Position numbers and translations under genes: made by a program | From: an uncultured Agrobacterium sp. | GTDB taxonomy: Bacteria; Pseudomonadota; Alphaproteobacteria; Rhizobiales; Rhizobiaceae | Assembly: GCA_913777615.1 (NCBI GenBank) | Contig: CAJYTK010000019.1 | Location: 33,566-97,565, forward strand | Direction of reading: 5' to 3' | DNA: 64,000 nucleotides | Notes under the pieces: generated by a model | Database searches by the model: none | What the model was told of the DNA's origin: nothing | The model's input: the letters and a program-made list of their open reading frames with translations, nothing else | Shown: positions 45,154-54,883 of the stretch, piece by piece | How positions within the stretch are numbered: position 1 is the first letter of the stretch | Layout of the letters: the number at the start of each line of letters is the position of its first letter

Positions 45154-46470
45154 TCAACCCACCGCGCTGCGTGGCTGAAGTTTCGCCGATACCGTCAGCG
45201 GGTTGATATAGGGCTCAAGCGCCTTGAGCGTCAGCGACAAGGCGCCGCGCAGATCCTGGATGACCTTTCCACCAGCATCGATCATCTTGTAGCGCTCATT
45301 GTCGTTGGCAAGCAGATAATGGACGGCCTTCGCCAGCATCTCGACATCGCGAATGATACGGCCACCGCCGGAGCGCAGAAGCTTCTGATACGCCTCGCGG
45401 AAATTCTGCACGTGCGCGCCCGAAAGAACCGCGCATCCAAGCATGGCCGGCTCCAGAGGGTTCTGCCCGCCTTCAGCCGTGAGCGATCTTCCAACAAAGG
45501 CAAGCTCCGTCAGCCGCAGATAAAGCCCCATCTCGCCAATGCTGTCGCCGAGAAAAATGTCCGTGTCGGGACCGATCACATCGTTGCGGCTTCTGCGCGC
45601 GACGTTGAGGTTCATACTCTTCAGCATAGCTTCGACCTCATCGCCACGTTCAGGATGACGTGGAACGATAATGGTCAACTGGCCATTGCGGGATTTGATC
45701 GCCGCGTGGACGGTGGCGGCTGCCTTTTCCTCACCATCGAAGGTGGAAATCGCTGCCCATGTCTTCCGGTTGCCGATCTGTCGGCGATAAATGTCCAAGA
45801 CCGCCTGATCACAGGGCGGTGGATCGGTGTCACCCTTGAGATTGCCAGACGTTACGACAGGCCAGGAGCCGAGGTCGCGAAACCGTTCAGCGTCCAGATC
45901 CGACTGGACGACCACCAGAGCGAGCTTGCTGAAAAGAGCTTCGGCGAAGTCGGAATGGCTCCGCCATCTGTCGAAGGAGCGGTCAGATATGCGGGCATTC
46001 ACGCGGATTTGCGGAATATGCCGACGCTCCAGTTCCATCATCGTGACCGGCCAGATTTCCGATTCAGCGGTGATGGCCGCATCCGGTGCCCAGTAATTGA
46101 GGAAACGGTTGATGCAAATCTTGATATCGAGCGGCACATATTGATGGATCACATCGTCGCCGAGGCGGGTGCGGCTGATATCGGCCGACGTTACGGTGCC
46201 GGTGGTGAGAAGCACGTGAATGTCGCGCTTGCGGATTTCGCGAATGAGCGGAACCAGAGCCAGCGTTTCGCCGACACTTGCGGCATGGAACCAGACGAGC
46301 GGACCGCGCGGGCGATCTGCACTCGAATAGCCAAAACGTTCAAGCCGACGCTGTTTATCTTCTTTGCCCTTGGCCGCCCGGTAAGACAGGTAGGGCCGAG
46401 CGAATGGATAAGCCGCCATGCCCGCTATTCTATAACCCGAGAGGGCAAAACGTGCGATCCGGCTGTTCAT
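45154..46470 (-). CDS. waaA: 3-deoxy-D-manno-octulosonic acid transferase
   Basis: 438 residues. The N-terminal helix region and WFHAASVGETLALVPLIREIRKRDIHVLLTTGTVTSA are the GT30 signature, with ESEIWPVTMMELERR and the C-terminal GGQNPLEPAMLGCAVLSGAHVQNFREAYQKL for the CMP-Kdo site. WaaA adds Kdo to lipid IVA at the inner membrane. It precedes the HAD gene and lpxK. Confidence 0.95.
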   Translation of the reverse strand: MNSRIARFALSGYRIAGMAAYPFARPYLSYRAAKGKEDKQRRLERFGYSSADRPRGPLVWFHAASVGETLALVPLIREIRKRDIHVLLTTGTVTSADISRTRLGDDVIHQYVPLDIKICINRFLNYWAPDAAITAESEIWPVTMMELERRHIPQIRVNARISDRSFDRWRSHSDFAEALFSKLALVVVQSDLDAERFRDLGSWPVVTSGNLKGDTDPPPCDQAVLDIYRRQIGNRKTWAAISTFDGEEKAAATVHAAIKSRNGQLTIIVPRHPERGDEVEAMLKSMNLNVARRSRNDVIGPDTDIFLGDSIGEMGLYLRLTELAFVGRSLTAEGGQNPLEPAMLGCAVLSGAHVQNFREAYQKLLRSGGGRIIRDVEMLAKAVHYLLANDNERYKMIDAGGKVIQDLRGALSLTLKALEPYINPLTVSAKLQPRSAVG

Positions 46471-46601
46471 ACGATGCTGCCCTCGATCACTTTCCGCAAT
46501 GCTTTTTCCCCGTTCTCATGCCCGGCTACTTCTGACGAAAATGCGTCTTTTTTGTTGTGATCAGGCGTGGGCACAAACAATATAGCTCACCGCCAGATAT
46601 T

Positions 46602-46626
46602 GTGCGTCTCTCCCATGGAGACGCAC
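46602..46626. repeat. 9-bp perfect hairpin between DUF4170 and waaA genes
   Basis: GTGCGTCTC and GAGACGCAC around a seven-base loop. It lies in the 206-base gap upstream of waaA. There is no U-run beside it, so it is not a standard terminator. Confidence 0.85.
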
Positions 46627-46676
46627 TACCCATATGCATGACGAACTATAGTAGTAAAAAAACGGCTGAAAAGACG

Positions 46677-46913
46677 TTATTTGTTCTCAGGGTCGAGAAG
46701 ACGGTGCATATGCACTATAAAATAGCGCATATGGGCGTTGTCTACCGTCTGTTGCGCCTTGGATTTCCAGGCGCTGAGCGCGGTCGCGTAGTCTGGAAAG
46801 ATGCCTACGATGTCAAGCGCGTTCAGATCGCGAAACTGCACGTCCTGAAGATTGTCGAGTTCGCCGCCAAATACGAGGTGAAGGAGCTGTTTCTTGTTAT
46901 CCGCTTGCGTCAT
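46677..46913 (-). CDS. DUF4170 domain protein
   Basis: 78 residues. KKQLLHLVFGGELDNLQDVQFRDLNALDIVGIFPDYATALSAWKSKAQQTVDNAHMRYFIVHMHRLLDPE matches DUF4170, a short alphaproteobacterial family of unknown role that usually lies between a cysQ-like gene and waaA, as here. Confidence 0.9.
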   Translation of the reverse strand: MTQADNKKQLLHLVFGGELDNLQDVQFRDLNALDIVGIFPDYATALSAWKSKAQQTVDNAHMRYFIVHMHRLLDPENK

Positions 46914-46984
46914 GTCCTGTCGTCTCTTCTTTCTTCTTAAAGGCGTTCAACGAAGTTTCCATCTGCTGGATTTCGCCGCAAAAA

Positions 46985-47830
46985 TCAACCTCTCCTCGAT
47001 CTCCCAAGCTGCATGAGCAAGGTTGGCAACACGTGGTTGGCAGCCGCGCAAAGAGCGCCTTGCTTGACGCGTGCGCGGTTGTAAATCAACGGCTTGCCGT
47101 CCATATCGACGAGTTGTCCTCCAGCCTGCTGCAAAATCAAATCGGCTGCGGCAAGATCCCAGTCATGCGAATTCGGCAATACAAGCGTGCCATCGATCCG
47201 CCCGTCCGACACCATCGCCAGTCGGTAAGCCAGTGAAGGAACATGCGGAATGCGCCGAACAGACGGTCTGAAGTCTGCCGGCAGACGTCCGATCACATCC
47301 TCGGGAGCGGCTAGCTGAATTGGGCCTTCCCGGTTGCCAGCAATCTGCAAGGCGGCGCCGTTTTTAAAGGCCTGCGCATCCTGAACAGCAGTGAACTCCT
47401 CCGCCAGAGCAGGCGCCACCAAGGCCGCAACGACCGGTCGGCCCTTGTGGACAACAGCAACGCTGACGCACCAGGTATCCTTGCCCCCAATAAAAGCTCT
47501 CGTTCCGTCGATCGGATCAACGATGAAGAGCGTCTCATGCGAAAGACGTTTTTCGTCATCGGTGGTCTCTTCGGAGAGCCAGCCATAATCCGGGCGGGCA
47601 GAACGCAAAAGACCTTCGAGAATTTCATTGGCGGCATAATCGGCGGCACTGACCGGCGAATGTCCGCCGTCTTTCCACCAGACCTGCGGGTCCTTGCGAA
47701 AATACTGGATTGCCGCCTGTCCCGCCTCGCGGGAAGCCCTCAATACAAGGTCAAGGTCAGCCTGCCACTCATATCCCAAAACATTCGGTGTCATATCATC
47801 GTTCTGCGCGTATCGCACATGTTCAATCAT
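46985..47830 (-). CDS. inositol monophosphatase family / 3'(2'),5'-bisphosphate nucleotidase
   Basis: 281 residues. SPVSAADYAANEIL, SEETTDDEKRL with metal-binding Glu, VDPIDGTRAFIGG (104-116), and NSHDWDLAAADLILQQAGGQLVD are the IMPase/CysQ motifs for a Li-sensitive, metal-dependent phosphatase. CysQ removes PAP from sulfate assimilation; inositol phosphates are an alternative. The start at 47830 has weak support and an ATG at 47794 is another option. Confidence 0.87.
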   Translation of the reverse strand: MIEHVRYAQNDDMTPNVLGYEWQADLDLVLRASREAGQAAIQYFRKDPQVWWKDGGHSPVSAADYAANEILEGLLRSARPDYGWLSEETTDDEKRLSHETLFIVDPIDGTRAFIGGKDTWCVSVAVVHKGRPVVAALVAPALAEEFTAVQDAQAFKNGAALQIAGNREGPIQLAAPEDVIGRLPADFRPSVRRIPHVPSLAYRLAMVSDGRIDGTLVLPNSHDWDLAAADLILQQAGGQLVDMDGKPLIYNRARVKQGALCAAANHVLPTLLMQLGRSRRG

Positions 47831-47880
47831 GCTCTCACATGCGCATGACGGTTGCTGGAAAGCAACCGCACATCAGCATG

Positions 47881-49227
47881 TCAGCGTCCCGCAATCGTCA
47901 TGCCTTCGATGGCAAGCGTGGGTGCTGCAACACCATATTTCCGGTCGACGTCATTTGCGGGCGTGACACGCATGAACATGTCTTTGAGGTTCGACGCAAT
48001 CGTCACCTCTGAGACCGCGAAGGAGGTTTCGCCGTTCTCGATCCAGAAACCGCTCGCGCCACAGCTATATTCCCCAGTGATCATGTTGGCGCCGTGGCCA
48101 ATCAACTCCGTGACGTAGAAGCCCGTGCCGACCTGGCGGATCAGATCTTCCGGCGAGATATCGCCCGGCTCCAAGGCAAGGTTGGTGGATGCGGGCGAGA
48201 CGGATGTCCCACCGCGCACGCCGCGACCATTGGTCTCGAGGCCGATTTCACGCGCCGTCGAGGTCGAGAGGAACCAGTGGCTCAAGACACCGTCCTCGAT
48301 CATCACCAGCTTTTCACCACGCACGCCCTCCCCATCGAACGGACGCGAGGATGGACCACGCACGATCTGCGGATCGTCGGTGATGGAGAGACCCTTCTTC
48401 AGGACCTGCTGACCCATCTTGTCACGCAGGAAGCTGGTCTTGCGCGCCACCGAAGCGCCGTTGATAGCGCCTGCAATGGAGCCGACAAAGCCGCGCGCGA
48501 TACGGGGATCGAAAACAACGGTGATATTGCTGCCGGTATCGATCTGCCTTGGGTTGACGCGCCGAACCGCCCGCTCGCCCGCACGGCGACCAATCTCTTC
48601 CGGTGCGTCTAGATCAGCGAAATAGAGGCGGCTGTCGTAGTCATAGTCGCGCTCCATCTTCGTGCCTTCGCCAGCAATGACACTTACGGAACGGCCGAAA
48701 CGGCTTCCCATATAGCTGCCAGCAAAGCCGTGGGAAGTCACAAGCACGAGCCCGCCCATGCCGCTGGATGCTCCAGCGCCAGAGGAGTTCGACACGCCCT
48801 TTACCGCAAGTGCTGCCTCTTCCGCAGCCAGCGCCGCATCCCGAAGCTGATCTGTGGAGACCTCCGTCGGATCGAAAAGCTGCAGGTCATCGTAAGACGT
48901 CGCAAGACGCTCCTTCTCGGCAAGGCAGGCAAAAGGATCTTCGGGCGAAACTTTAGCCATGGCAACGGCGCGCTCGGCAAGTGTCTTCAGGTCGAAGCCT
49001 GGGTTGGCCGACACGCTCGCAACCCGCTTGCCGACGAAGACACGCAACGAGAAATCGTCGCTCTCCGACGATTCGGTGCTTTCAACCTTCCCAAGCCTGA
49101 CGCCGACCGACTGCGAGCGGGAGCGGACGATCACCGCATCGGCCTCATCGGCACCGGCACGCTTGGCGAGAGCGACGAGTTCGCTTGCACGGTCGAGAAG
49201 CTTGGACGAATCGATTTCTGAGGACAT
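47881..49227 (-). CDS. pmbA: PmbA/TldE-family metallopeptidase partner
   Basis: 448 residues. ASELVALAKRAGADEADAVIVRSRSQSVGVRLGKVESTESSESDDFSLRVFVGKRVASVSANPGFD is the N-terminal domain, followed by the TldD/PmbA C-terminal fold with FLRDKMGQQVLKKGLSITDDP and VRGGTSVSPASTNLALEPGD. PmbA (TldE) pairs with TldD in peptide maturation. The HExxxH zinc motif of TldD is absent, as expected for the E subunit. No tldD is in the window. Confidence 0.92.
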   Translation of the reverse strand: MSSEIDSSKLLDRASELVALAKRAGADEADAVIVRSRSQSVGVRLGKVESTESSESDDFSLRVFVGKRVASVSANPGFDLKTLAERAVAMAKVSPEDPFACLAEKERLATSYDDLQLFDPTEVSTDQLRDAALAAEEAALAVKGVSNSSGAGASSGMGGLVLVTSHGFAGSYMGSRFGRSVSVIAGEGTKMERDYDYDSRLYFADLDAPEEIGRRAGERAVRRVNPRQIDTGSNITVVFDPRIARGFVGSIAGAINGASVARKTSFLRDKMGQQVLKKGLSITDDPQIVRGPSSRPFDGEGVRGEKLVMIEDGVLSHWFLSTSTAREIGLETNGRGVRGGTSVSPASTNLALEPGDISPEDLIRQVGTGFYVTELIGHGANMITGEYSCGASGFWIENGETSFAVSEVTIASNLKDMFMRVTPANDVDRKYGVAAPTLAIEGMTIAGR

Positions 49228-49318
49228 GAGGCGGGCCTTTCGTTGACCTTCATTTATGGCCGCGCTTTTGCCGCATCAAGGTCAAAGCGCCATTTCACCT
49301 GCATTTGAGCAGAAGCGC

Positions 49319-50257
49319 TTAAATATCGAGGCCACGCCCGCGATGAAACAGCTCGATTTGCATGTCGATCTGCCGCTTTAGATCATCCTTGATGACATCA
49401 GATTCGGCCAGCACCTCATGGGCTTTGAGGAAATCCAATACGCGGAAGCGGTTGACTGGCGGGCGCAGAAAAATATGCGGGGGGCGCATTCGCAGCTTCA
49501 GACCGATGGCTGACTGCATCATTAACTGGCTCGCCCCGAATAGGCTCTCTATGCGGCTCGGCATGGTGGTGCCATCACCTTCCGGCCCACCCACGACATC
49601 GACTGCGATGACGATATCGGCTTCATCGAGGAGATGCTCGTACGGAACAGGATTGAAAATGCCACCATCGATCATGATGCGATCATTCATGCGGATCGGC
49701 ATAAAGAGCGCAGGAATGGCGGCGGATGCAGCAAGCGCCTGGCGCAGATCGCCGTCCTGGCAGATGACTTCCATCTGGGCGTAGTAGTCGGTCGCGATCA
49801 CCTTGAGCGGGACACCGAGTTCGGCGAAATCGCGCGGCAGCGCGGAAGGCAAAAGCGCATCAAGAATAAGTTCGAGATTAAACTGACCAAAGCGAAAACC
49901 GAAGGCGGCGTGGCGCATAGAGGCTGGACCAAGGCTCCAGAGCTTGTTGGCAACGCTGCCCTTCTTGCCCATGAGCGCCAGCGTGTAATCGCGGATTTCC
50001 TTGCCGCTCATACCCGCGGCCATGCCAGCCCCCATGATGCCGCCGATCGAGGCGCCAGCAATCGCGCTTGGACGAATACCAAGTTCGTCCATCGCTTCTA
50101 TAACGTTGATATGGCAGATGCCGCGCGCTCCGCCACCGCCGAATGCGACGGCAAAGGTGGGATCGCTTCTTTCCGGTGGCAACTCTTTGCGCTTACGCTT
50201 TTTTTCGGAGAGTTTCTTTTTCTTCGCAGCCACGAGAACAGCCTCATTTCCTGTCAT
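49319..50257 (-). CDS. patatin-like phospholipase family protein
   Basis: About 312 residues from the ATG at 50257; the longer open frame starts with TTG and has no support. A Lys/Arg-rich segment (AKKKKLSEKKRKRKEL) precedes the patatin fold: FGGGGARGICHINVIEAM for the oxyanion hole, GASIG with nucleophile Ser70, and MIDGGIFNPVPYEHL with the DGG aspartate. RssA-like serine lipases or acyl hydrolases are typical; the target lipid is unknown. Confidence 0.88.
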   Translation of the reverse strand: MTGNEAVLVAAKKKKLSEKKRKRKELPPERSDPTFAVAFGGGGARGICHINVIEAMDELGIRPSAIAGASIGGIMGAGMAAGMSGKEIRDYTLALMGKKGSVANKLWSLGPASMRHAAFGFRFGQFNLELILDALLPSALPRDFAELGVPLKVIATDYYAQMEVICQDGDLRQALAASAAIPALFMPIRMNDRIMIDGGIFNPVPYEHLLDEADIVIAVDVVGGPEGDGTTMPSRIESLFGASQLMMQSAIGLKLRMRPPHIFLRPPVNRFRVLDFLKAHEVLAESDVIKDDLKRQIDMQIELFHRGRGLDI

Positions 50258-50366
50258 GCGGTCGCCTGGGCAAAGCGTGGCGACGGTCACCGTGGCACTG
50301 GCTCTATGACATAAAGACGACAGGACAGTGACGCGGGAGGTCTCCTCTCGCGTCAACCGAGGGGCT

Positions 50367-50924
50367 TCAAGGCTCGTAGCGGTAGAAATGCATTCTGGTG
50401 TCGCCGAAGGTGCGGCTTTCCAAAGGCTTGAATGCCGGATCGACCATCACGGCCACATCGCCTTGCTCTTCCAGAATTGCCAGGGCGCCAGGCACCAGCC
50501 AACCACCGAGATGGGCGGCCTGAAAGGCCTTTTCTCCGAGAGCCTGCCCATAGGGCGGGTCAGCAAATAGAAGATCGAAGGGTTCGATATTGTTGACCCC
50601 GCCAAGCTTGGTCGCATCGCGGCGCAGGATGCGGGCTCGGCCATGCAGACCAAGCGCATCGATATTCTCCCACAACAGCCCCCTGCCCTCAACGCCGTTT
50701 TCGACGAACAGGGCGACCCGACAGCCGCGCGACAGCGCTTCCAGACCAACTGCACCTGTGCCCGCGAAGACATCGAGAATACGGGTGCCGTCCAGGCTTT
50801 CCGGATAAGCATGGCTCAGAATATTGAACAGGCTTTCCCGCGTCCGGTCGATCGTGGGTCTGATGGCATTGGACTTGGGCGCAGCCAGGCTGCGACCGCG
50901 AAACTCACCGCCGACGATCCGCAT
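50367..50924 (-). CDS. rsmD: 16S rRNA (guanine966-N2)-methyltransferase
   Basis: 185 residues. [38 protein letters not shown] is the RsmD start, then the SAM loop RILDVFAGTGAVGLEALSRG and LLFADPPYG. It methylates G966 of 16S rRNA during 30S assembly. Its ATG overlaps the stop codon of the pseudouridine synthase by one base (TGATG), so the pair is coupled. Confidence 0.95.
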   Translation of the reverse strand: MRIVGGEFRGRSLAAPKSNAIRPTIDRTRESLFNILSHAYPESLDGTRILDVFAGTGAVGLEALSRGCRVALFVENGVEGRGLLWENIDALGLHGRARILRRDATKLGGVNNIEPFDLLFADPPYGQALGEKAFQAAHLGGWLVPGALAILEEQGDVAVMVDPAFKPLESRTFGDTRMHFYRYEP

Positions 50925-52909
50925 CAGCCGCCGTTCCCTCGCGAGCCGCCTCGTGGACCGGACGGCCTACCGCCGGATGGTTTACCACCGGGGCCGCGAC
51001 CACCGCCGCCCGATGGCTTACCACCGGAACCTCTATTGCCGCCCTTGCCGCCGAAGCCCTTTGGGCCGTTGCCGCCTTCGGAGCGTTCACCTCGGGATTT
51101 GCCGAAGCCAGGCTTGCCGCCAGATGGTCTTCCACCAGAGGGCTTGCCACCAAAAGGCTTTGCACCAAAAGGTTTTGCACCAGCGGGCTTGTCGCCAAAG
51201 GGACGTTCGCTACGCGCCGGGCGATCGCCGTCATCGCGTGGCTTGCGATCACCGAATGAGCGCTCACTGCGGGCAGGACGATCATCGAACGAACGGGCCG
51301 GACGATCCGAACGGGCCGATCTATCGCCAAAGGACTTTTCGCCGAAGGATCGTTCGCCACGGGGGCGGTCGTTGCGAGGGCGTTCGCTGCGCTCGCCATC
51401 TTCGCGCGGCTTGCGATCGCCGAAGGGGCGATCACCGAACTTGCGGTCACCACGAGGCTTGTCCGCAAACGAACCGCGTGCAGGACGATCGCCAGCTTCA
51501 CGGGGGGTGCGGTGGCCGAAAGAGCGCTCGCCACGGCCTCGGCCGCGACCTTCATCGCGTCCGGCCTCATTGCTCGAATCCGAGCGGATCCATTCGCCCT
51601 CATCATCGGCATGGCGCACGACAGCGCGGCGGGCCTCAGCCTGTGCCGATGGCTGCTTAAAGACGCTCTCGGCTTCAGCGCGCGCAGAGAGCTTACGCGC
51701 CTTACCGTCGCGGGTCGGCTTGGCGCCAGGCGCCATCCAGACATTGGCTGTACGGTTGCTGCCAAGAGGCGGACGCTTCGGCCCGCGATCATCGGCTTCG
51801 GCTTCGTCCCTGCCCTTACCGGCAAACTTGCCGGCTGGCTTCGCTCCGAACTTGCCGGCAGGCTTGTCGGAGCGCTTGCCTTCAAAGCGGCCAGCGGAAC
51901 GCTCGTCACCATCGCGCGACCGGCGCTCGGTCTGGTCCTGCTTGCCCCACTCGGACTTGGCCGGCTTGGCAGGTCCTTCGTCCTCATCTTCTTCGGACTT
52001 GTGGTCATAGATCGGCGCATCGAAATTGGCGCCTGCGGCCTCGATCAGGCGCGGTCCAAGCTGGTCGCGCAGCATACGACCGCGGACCTCGATGACCTGG
52101 CCTTCCGGCAGATCGCCCAGTTGGAACGGGCCATAGGAAACGCGGATCAGGCGATTGACCTCAAGACCAAGCGCGCCAAGCACGTTCTTGATTTCGCGGT
52201 TCTTGCCTTCGCGCAGGCCCATGCTGATCCACACATTGTGGCCCTGCGTACGGTCGAGCGTCGCGTCGATCGCGCCATAGAGCACGCCGTCCACGGCAAT
52301 GCCGTCCTTCAGCTTGTCGAGCGCTGCCTGATCAACCTCGCCATGGGCGCGCACACGGTAGCGGCGCAGCCAGCCGGTGGTCGGCAGTTCAAGCACGCGC
52401 GACAGGCCGCCATCATTGGTCAGCAGCAGCAGGCCTTCGGTATTGATATCAAGACGACCGATCGAAAGAACGCGCGGCAGTTCCTTCGGCAGATTGTCGA
52501 AAACCGTCGGACGGCCTTCCGGATCGGAATTGGTGGTCACGAGGCCCGCGGGCTTGTGATAGAGCCATAGACGCGTGCGCTCGGCGCCACGGATCGGCAC
52601 GCCGTCGACTTCGATCTTGTCGTCGAGCGTCGCGTTGACGACTGGCGTATCCAGCTTCACGCCATTCAAGGACACGCGTCCTTCCATGATCATGCGCTCG
52701 ACATCGCGGCGCGAGGCCACGCCTGCGCGCGCCATGATCTTGGAGATGCGCTCCGGCTTTCCGGCCGTCGTTTCGACGGCGGCGACTTCCGGCTTTTCCT
52801 TGAAAGGCTTTTTCTCACGCGCTTCTGACGGCTTAGCCGATGATTTCGGCTTCCTGTCGCGGTCGAATGTCTTGCCACCAGCGCGCTTCGGCTTGTCTTT
52901 GAATGTCAT
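50924..52909 (-). CDS. rluB: RsuA/RluB-family pseudouridine synthase with a long disordered tail
   Basis: 661 residues. A basic leader (1-50), an S4 RNA-binding domain (about 54-100, [30 protein letters not shown]) and the catalytic domain with [17 protein letters not shown], catalytic Asp155, end near residue 300. The rest, about 360 residues, is low complexity: [17 protein letters not shown] and GGKPSGG repeats. RluB makes pseudouridine at 23S position 2605; related RluE/RluF enzymes modify other sites. The tail length is well beyond the core enzyme (about 250-300 residues). It overlaps rsmD by one base. Confidence 0.93.
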   Translation of the reverse strand: MTFKDKPKRAGGKTFDRDRKPKSSAKPSEAREKKPFKEKPEVAAVETTAGKPERISKIMARAGVASRRDVERMIMEGRVSLNGVKLDTPVVNATLDDKIEVDGVPIRGAERTRLWLYHKPAGLVTTNSDPEGRPTVFDNLPKELPRVLSIGRLDINTEGLLLLTNDGGLSRVLELPTTGWLRRYRVRAHGEVDQAALDKLKDGIAVDGVLYGAIDATLDRTQGHNVWISMGLREGKNREIKNVLGALGLEVNRLIRVSYGPFQLGDLPEGQVIEVRGRMLRDQLGPRLIEAAGANFDAPIYDHKSEEDEDEGPAKPAKSEWGKQDQTERRSRDGDERSAGRFEGKRSDKPAGKFGAKPAGKFAGKGRDEAEADDRGPKRPPLGSNRTANVWMAPGAKPTRDGKARKLSARAEAESVFKQPSAQAEARRAVVRHADDEGEWIRSDSSNEAGRDEGRGRGRGERSFGHRTPREAGDRPARGSFADKPRGDRKFGDRPFGDRKPREDGERSERPRNDRPRGERSFGEKSFGDRSARSDRPARSFDDRPARSERSFGDRKPRDDGDRPARSERPFGDKPAGAKPFGAKPFGGKPSGGRPSGGKPGFGKSRGERSEGGNGPKGFGGKGGNRGSGGKPSGGGGRGPGGKPSGGRPSGPRGGSRGNGG

Positions 52910-52981
52910 TTGTTGTTTGCCTGTTGTTTGCCGTGTCCTATCAGGTCACGCGGCGGCGGTTAAGAGGAAATTGCACCAAGC

Positions 52982-53434
52982 ATGGCGGAAACGACGCATT
53001 TCATGGACATGGCGCTCGAAGAAGCGCAGGCAGCGGGTGCGCGTGGCGAAGTGCCGATCGGCGCCGTGCTCGTTTATGAAGGCCGCGTCCTTGCCCGTTC
53101 CGGCAATCGCACACGTGAATTGAACGACGTTACCGCCCATGCCGAAATTGCCGTAATGCGCATGGCCTGCGAAGAACTTGGCCAGGAGAGGCTTCCAGGC
53201 GCCGATCTTTACGTCACGCTCGAGCCCTGCACCATGTGCGCGGCGGCTATTTCTTTTGCCCGTATCCGTAGGCTCTATTACGGCGCGAACGATCCGAAGG
53301 GCGGCGGCGTAGAGAGTGGCGTTCGCTTCTACAGCCAGCCGACATGCCATCATGCACCCGATGTCTATTCCGGCTTCGCAGAAGTGGAGAGCGCCGAAAT
53401 CCTGCGGGCGTTCTTCCAGACCAAGCGAGACTGA
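52982..53434 (+). CDS. tadA: tRNA-specific adenosine deaminase
   Basis: 150 residues. Zinc motif HAEIAVM (His53, Glu55) and EPCTMCAAAI (Cys83, Cys86). TadA converts A34 of tRNA-Arg(ACG) to inosine, needed to read CGN codons. Cytosine deaminases share the motif, but the FARIRRLYYGANDPKGGG segment is typical of TadA. It is divergent from the pseudouridine synthase. Confidence 0.95.
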   Translation: MAETTHFMDMALEEAQAAGARGEVPIGAVLVYEGRVLARSGNRTRELNDVTAHAEIAVMRMACEELGQERLPGADLYVTLEPCTMCAAAISFARIRRLYYGANDPKGGGVESGVRFYSQPTCHHAPDVYSGFAEVESAEILRAFFQTKRD

Positions 53435-53452
53435 AGGCGCCCCCAAAAAAAA

Positions 53453-53935
53453 TCAGTCGGCTGAAGCAAAAGCCTTAAGGGCTGCGCCTGAAAGACGGTA
53501 TCGCACCCATTCGTCCTGCGCCTCGGCACCGATGGATTGATAGACGCGGATGGCCGGTTCATTCCAGTCCAGAACGCTCCACTCGAAGCGCTCACAGCCT
53601 TTCTCCACTGCAATTGCTGCCAGACGCTTCAACAGTGCTTTTCCTGCTCCAGAGCCGCGTGCATCCGGCGTCACATAGAGATCTTCCAAGTAGAGACCAT
53701 TTCTGGAAAGCCACGTGGAATAGGTGAGGAACCATACGGCAAAGCCGATCGGCTGACGATCACGCTCGCAGATCAGCGCGGAAGTCACGGATCCCTCTCC
53801 GAAAATGGAGGCCGTAATGCTTTCGACAGTGGCCTTCACCTCGTGCTCGGCGTTTTCGTAGATGGCCAATTCACGAATGAAGCGCAAGATGGTGGGCGCA
53901 TCGGCGGCAACCGCGTCCCGGATCAGCAACGTCAC
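53453..53935 (-). CDS. GNAT-family N-acetyltransferase
   Basis: 160 residues. LYLEDLYVTPDARGSGAGKALLKRLAAIAVEKGCERFEWSVLDWNEPAIRVYQSIGAE holds the acetyl-CoA pyrophosphate loop (R-GSGAGKAL) and the GNAT C-terminal fold. The acceptor is unknown; the W-V-LDWN pattern resembles diamine or polyamine acetyltransferases. It is convergent with tadA. Confidence 0.88.
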   Translation of the reverse strand: MTLLIRDAVAADAPTILRFIRELAIYENAEHEVKATVESITASIFGEGSVTSALICERDRQPIGFAVWFLTYSTWLSRNGLYLEDLYVTPDARGSGAGKALLKRLAAIAVEKGCERFEWSVLDWNEPAIRVYQSIGAEAQDEWVRYRLSGAALKAFASAD

Positions 53936-54016
53936 GACAAGTTCCTTTCACAGAGATGCTGAAACAGAAAACGCGACGCTATTGCGCCGCGTTCGGAAGG
54001 AAGGCCATGGAAGCCC

Positions 54017-54649
54017 TTACTGGAAGGGGTTCCACCAGCTTTTGCCGGTTCCGGCAAGAGCGGCGTTCTTTTTGCGCTCCTTTTCCTTCTTCAATTCCGG
54101 CTCCCCAAGATCTGTCAACTGGTCCTGAGACACGTTGCGATATTCTACCGGAGGATCGGTCAGATATTTGCGCGTATTGGTGTTGACGACCGTGCCGCCC
54201 TGCGCATCGGCCTTGGCCTTGCGGAACGCTTCCCACTTCTGGCTTTCGGTCATCTGGCCGTTCGTGCCGTTACCGGCCAGGAGCGGCGAACGATAATTGG
54301 GATTGTCCTTGTTCGCCTCGGCTTCCTGGCGAAGGCGCTCGCGAGCTTCCTCCGGTGTTTCCGGCCACTGCGGGTTGTTTTCGCGATTGGCGAGGCTTTG
54401 CTGCGGCTGAGCCAGTTGATCGGCGCGAGCCTTTGCTGGAACAACCAGACCGGGGCGCGGACTGTACTTTACGTTTCGCTTGCTTTGGTCGCCAGTCAAA
54501 GAGGTGGCATTGCCAAGGTCGTCAAGGAGTTGTTCGCTTGCAGACTTACCCGTGCCGTAAGTCGGGCTGGTGCATGCGCTCAGCGCCAAGCAGGCGAAAG
54601 AGATGCCTGCCAAGGTGCGATACATGCGAAAACTCTGCGTCATGCTCAT
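54017..54649 (-). CDS. lipoprotein of unknown function
   Basis: 210 residues with AAGGG five bases upstream of the ATG. The signal peptide ends with the lipobox LSAC at Cys26, then a mature protein rich in Asn, Gln, Lys and Glu with no domain that I recognise. It ends KSWWNPFQ. It lies downstream of ileS with 234 bases between. Confidence 0.8.
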   Translation of the reverse strand: MSMTQSFRMYRTLAGISFACLALSACTSPTYGTGKSASEQLLDDLGNATSLTGDQSKRNVKYSPRPGLVVPAKARADQLAQPQQSLANRENNPQWPETPEEARERLRQEAEANKDNPNYRSPLLAGNGTNGQMTESQKWEAFRKAKADAQGGTVVNTNTRKYLTDPPVEYRNVSQDQLTDLGEPELKKEKERKKNAALAGTGKSWWNPFQ

Positions 54650-54827
54650 GAAACCCTTCCGCCCAGAACGCCGCGCGGCACGAATGACGCAAAACAGACG
54701 TTCTCCATATTAAAACTACGCGATACGCTTCCAGAAAATCACCCTGATCTTCCTATGTACGCGCAGATGTCCCGACGACCGGATGCACCCCTTGATGCGT
54801 AATTCCGACCATTTTCAGGCAGGTTTA

Positions 54828-54859
54828 CCGGATGAACAGCAAAAGCGCAATTCATCCGG
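54828..54859 (-). repeat. 9-bp inverted repeat downstream of ileS
   Basis: CCGGATGAA and TTCATCCGG around a 14-base loop, 25 bases past the ileS stop. There is no U-tract, so a terminator function is uncertain. Confidence 0.7.
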
Positions 54860-54883
54860 CCATTTTCTTGAGCGGAGGAGGTG

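Noticed and set aside
43212-49227. An unusual lipopolysaccharide gene cluster
   Set aside because: The order pmbA, cysQ-like, DUF4170, waaA, lpxK is ordinary in Rhizobiales; only the spacer hairpin seemed worth noting.
50643-52010. Long plus-strand open frame of 455 codons rich in Pro, Leu, Arg and Ser
   Set aside because: It lies antisense to the repetitive tail of the pseudouridine synthase; its length comes from GC-rich repeats. No motif or ribosome site.
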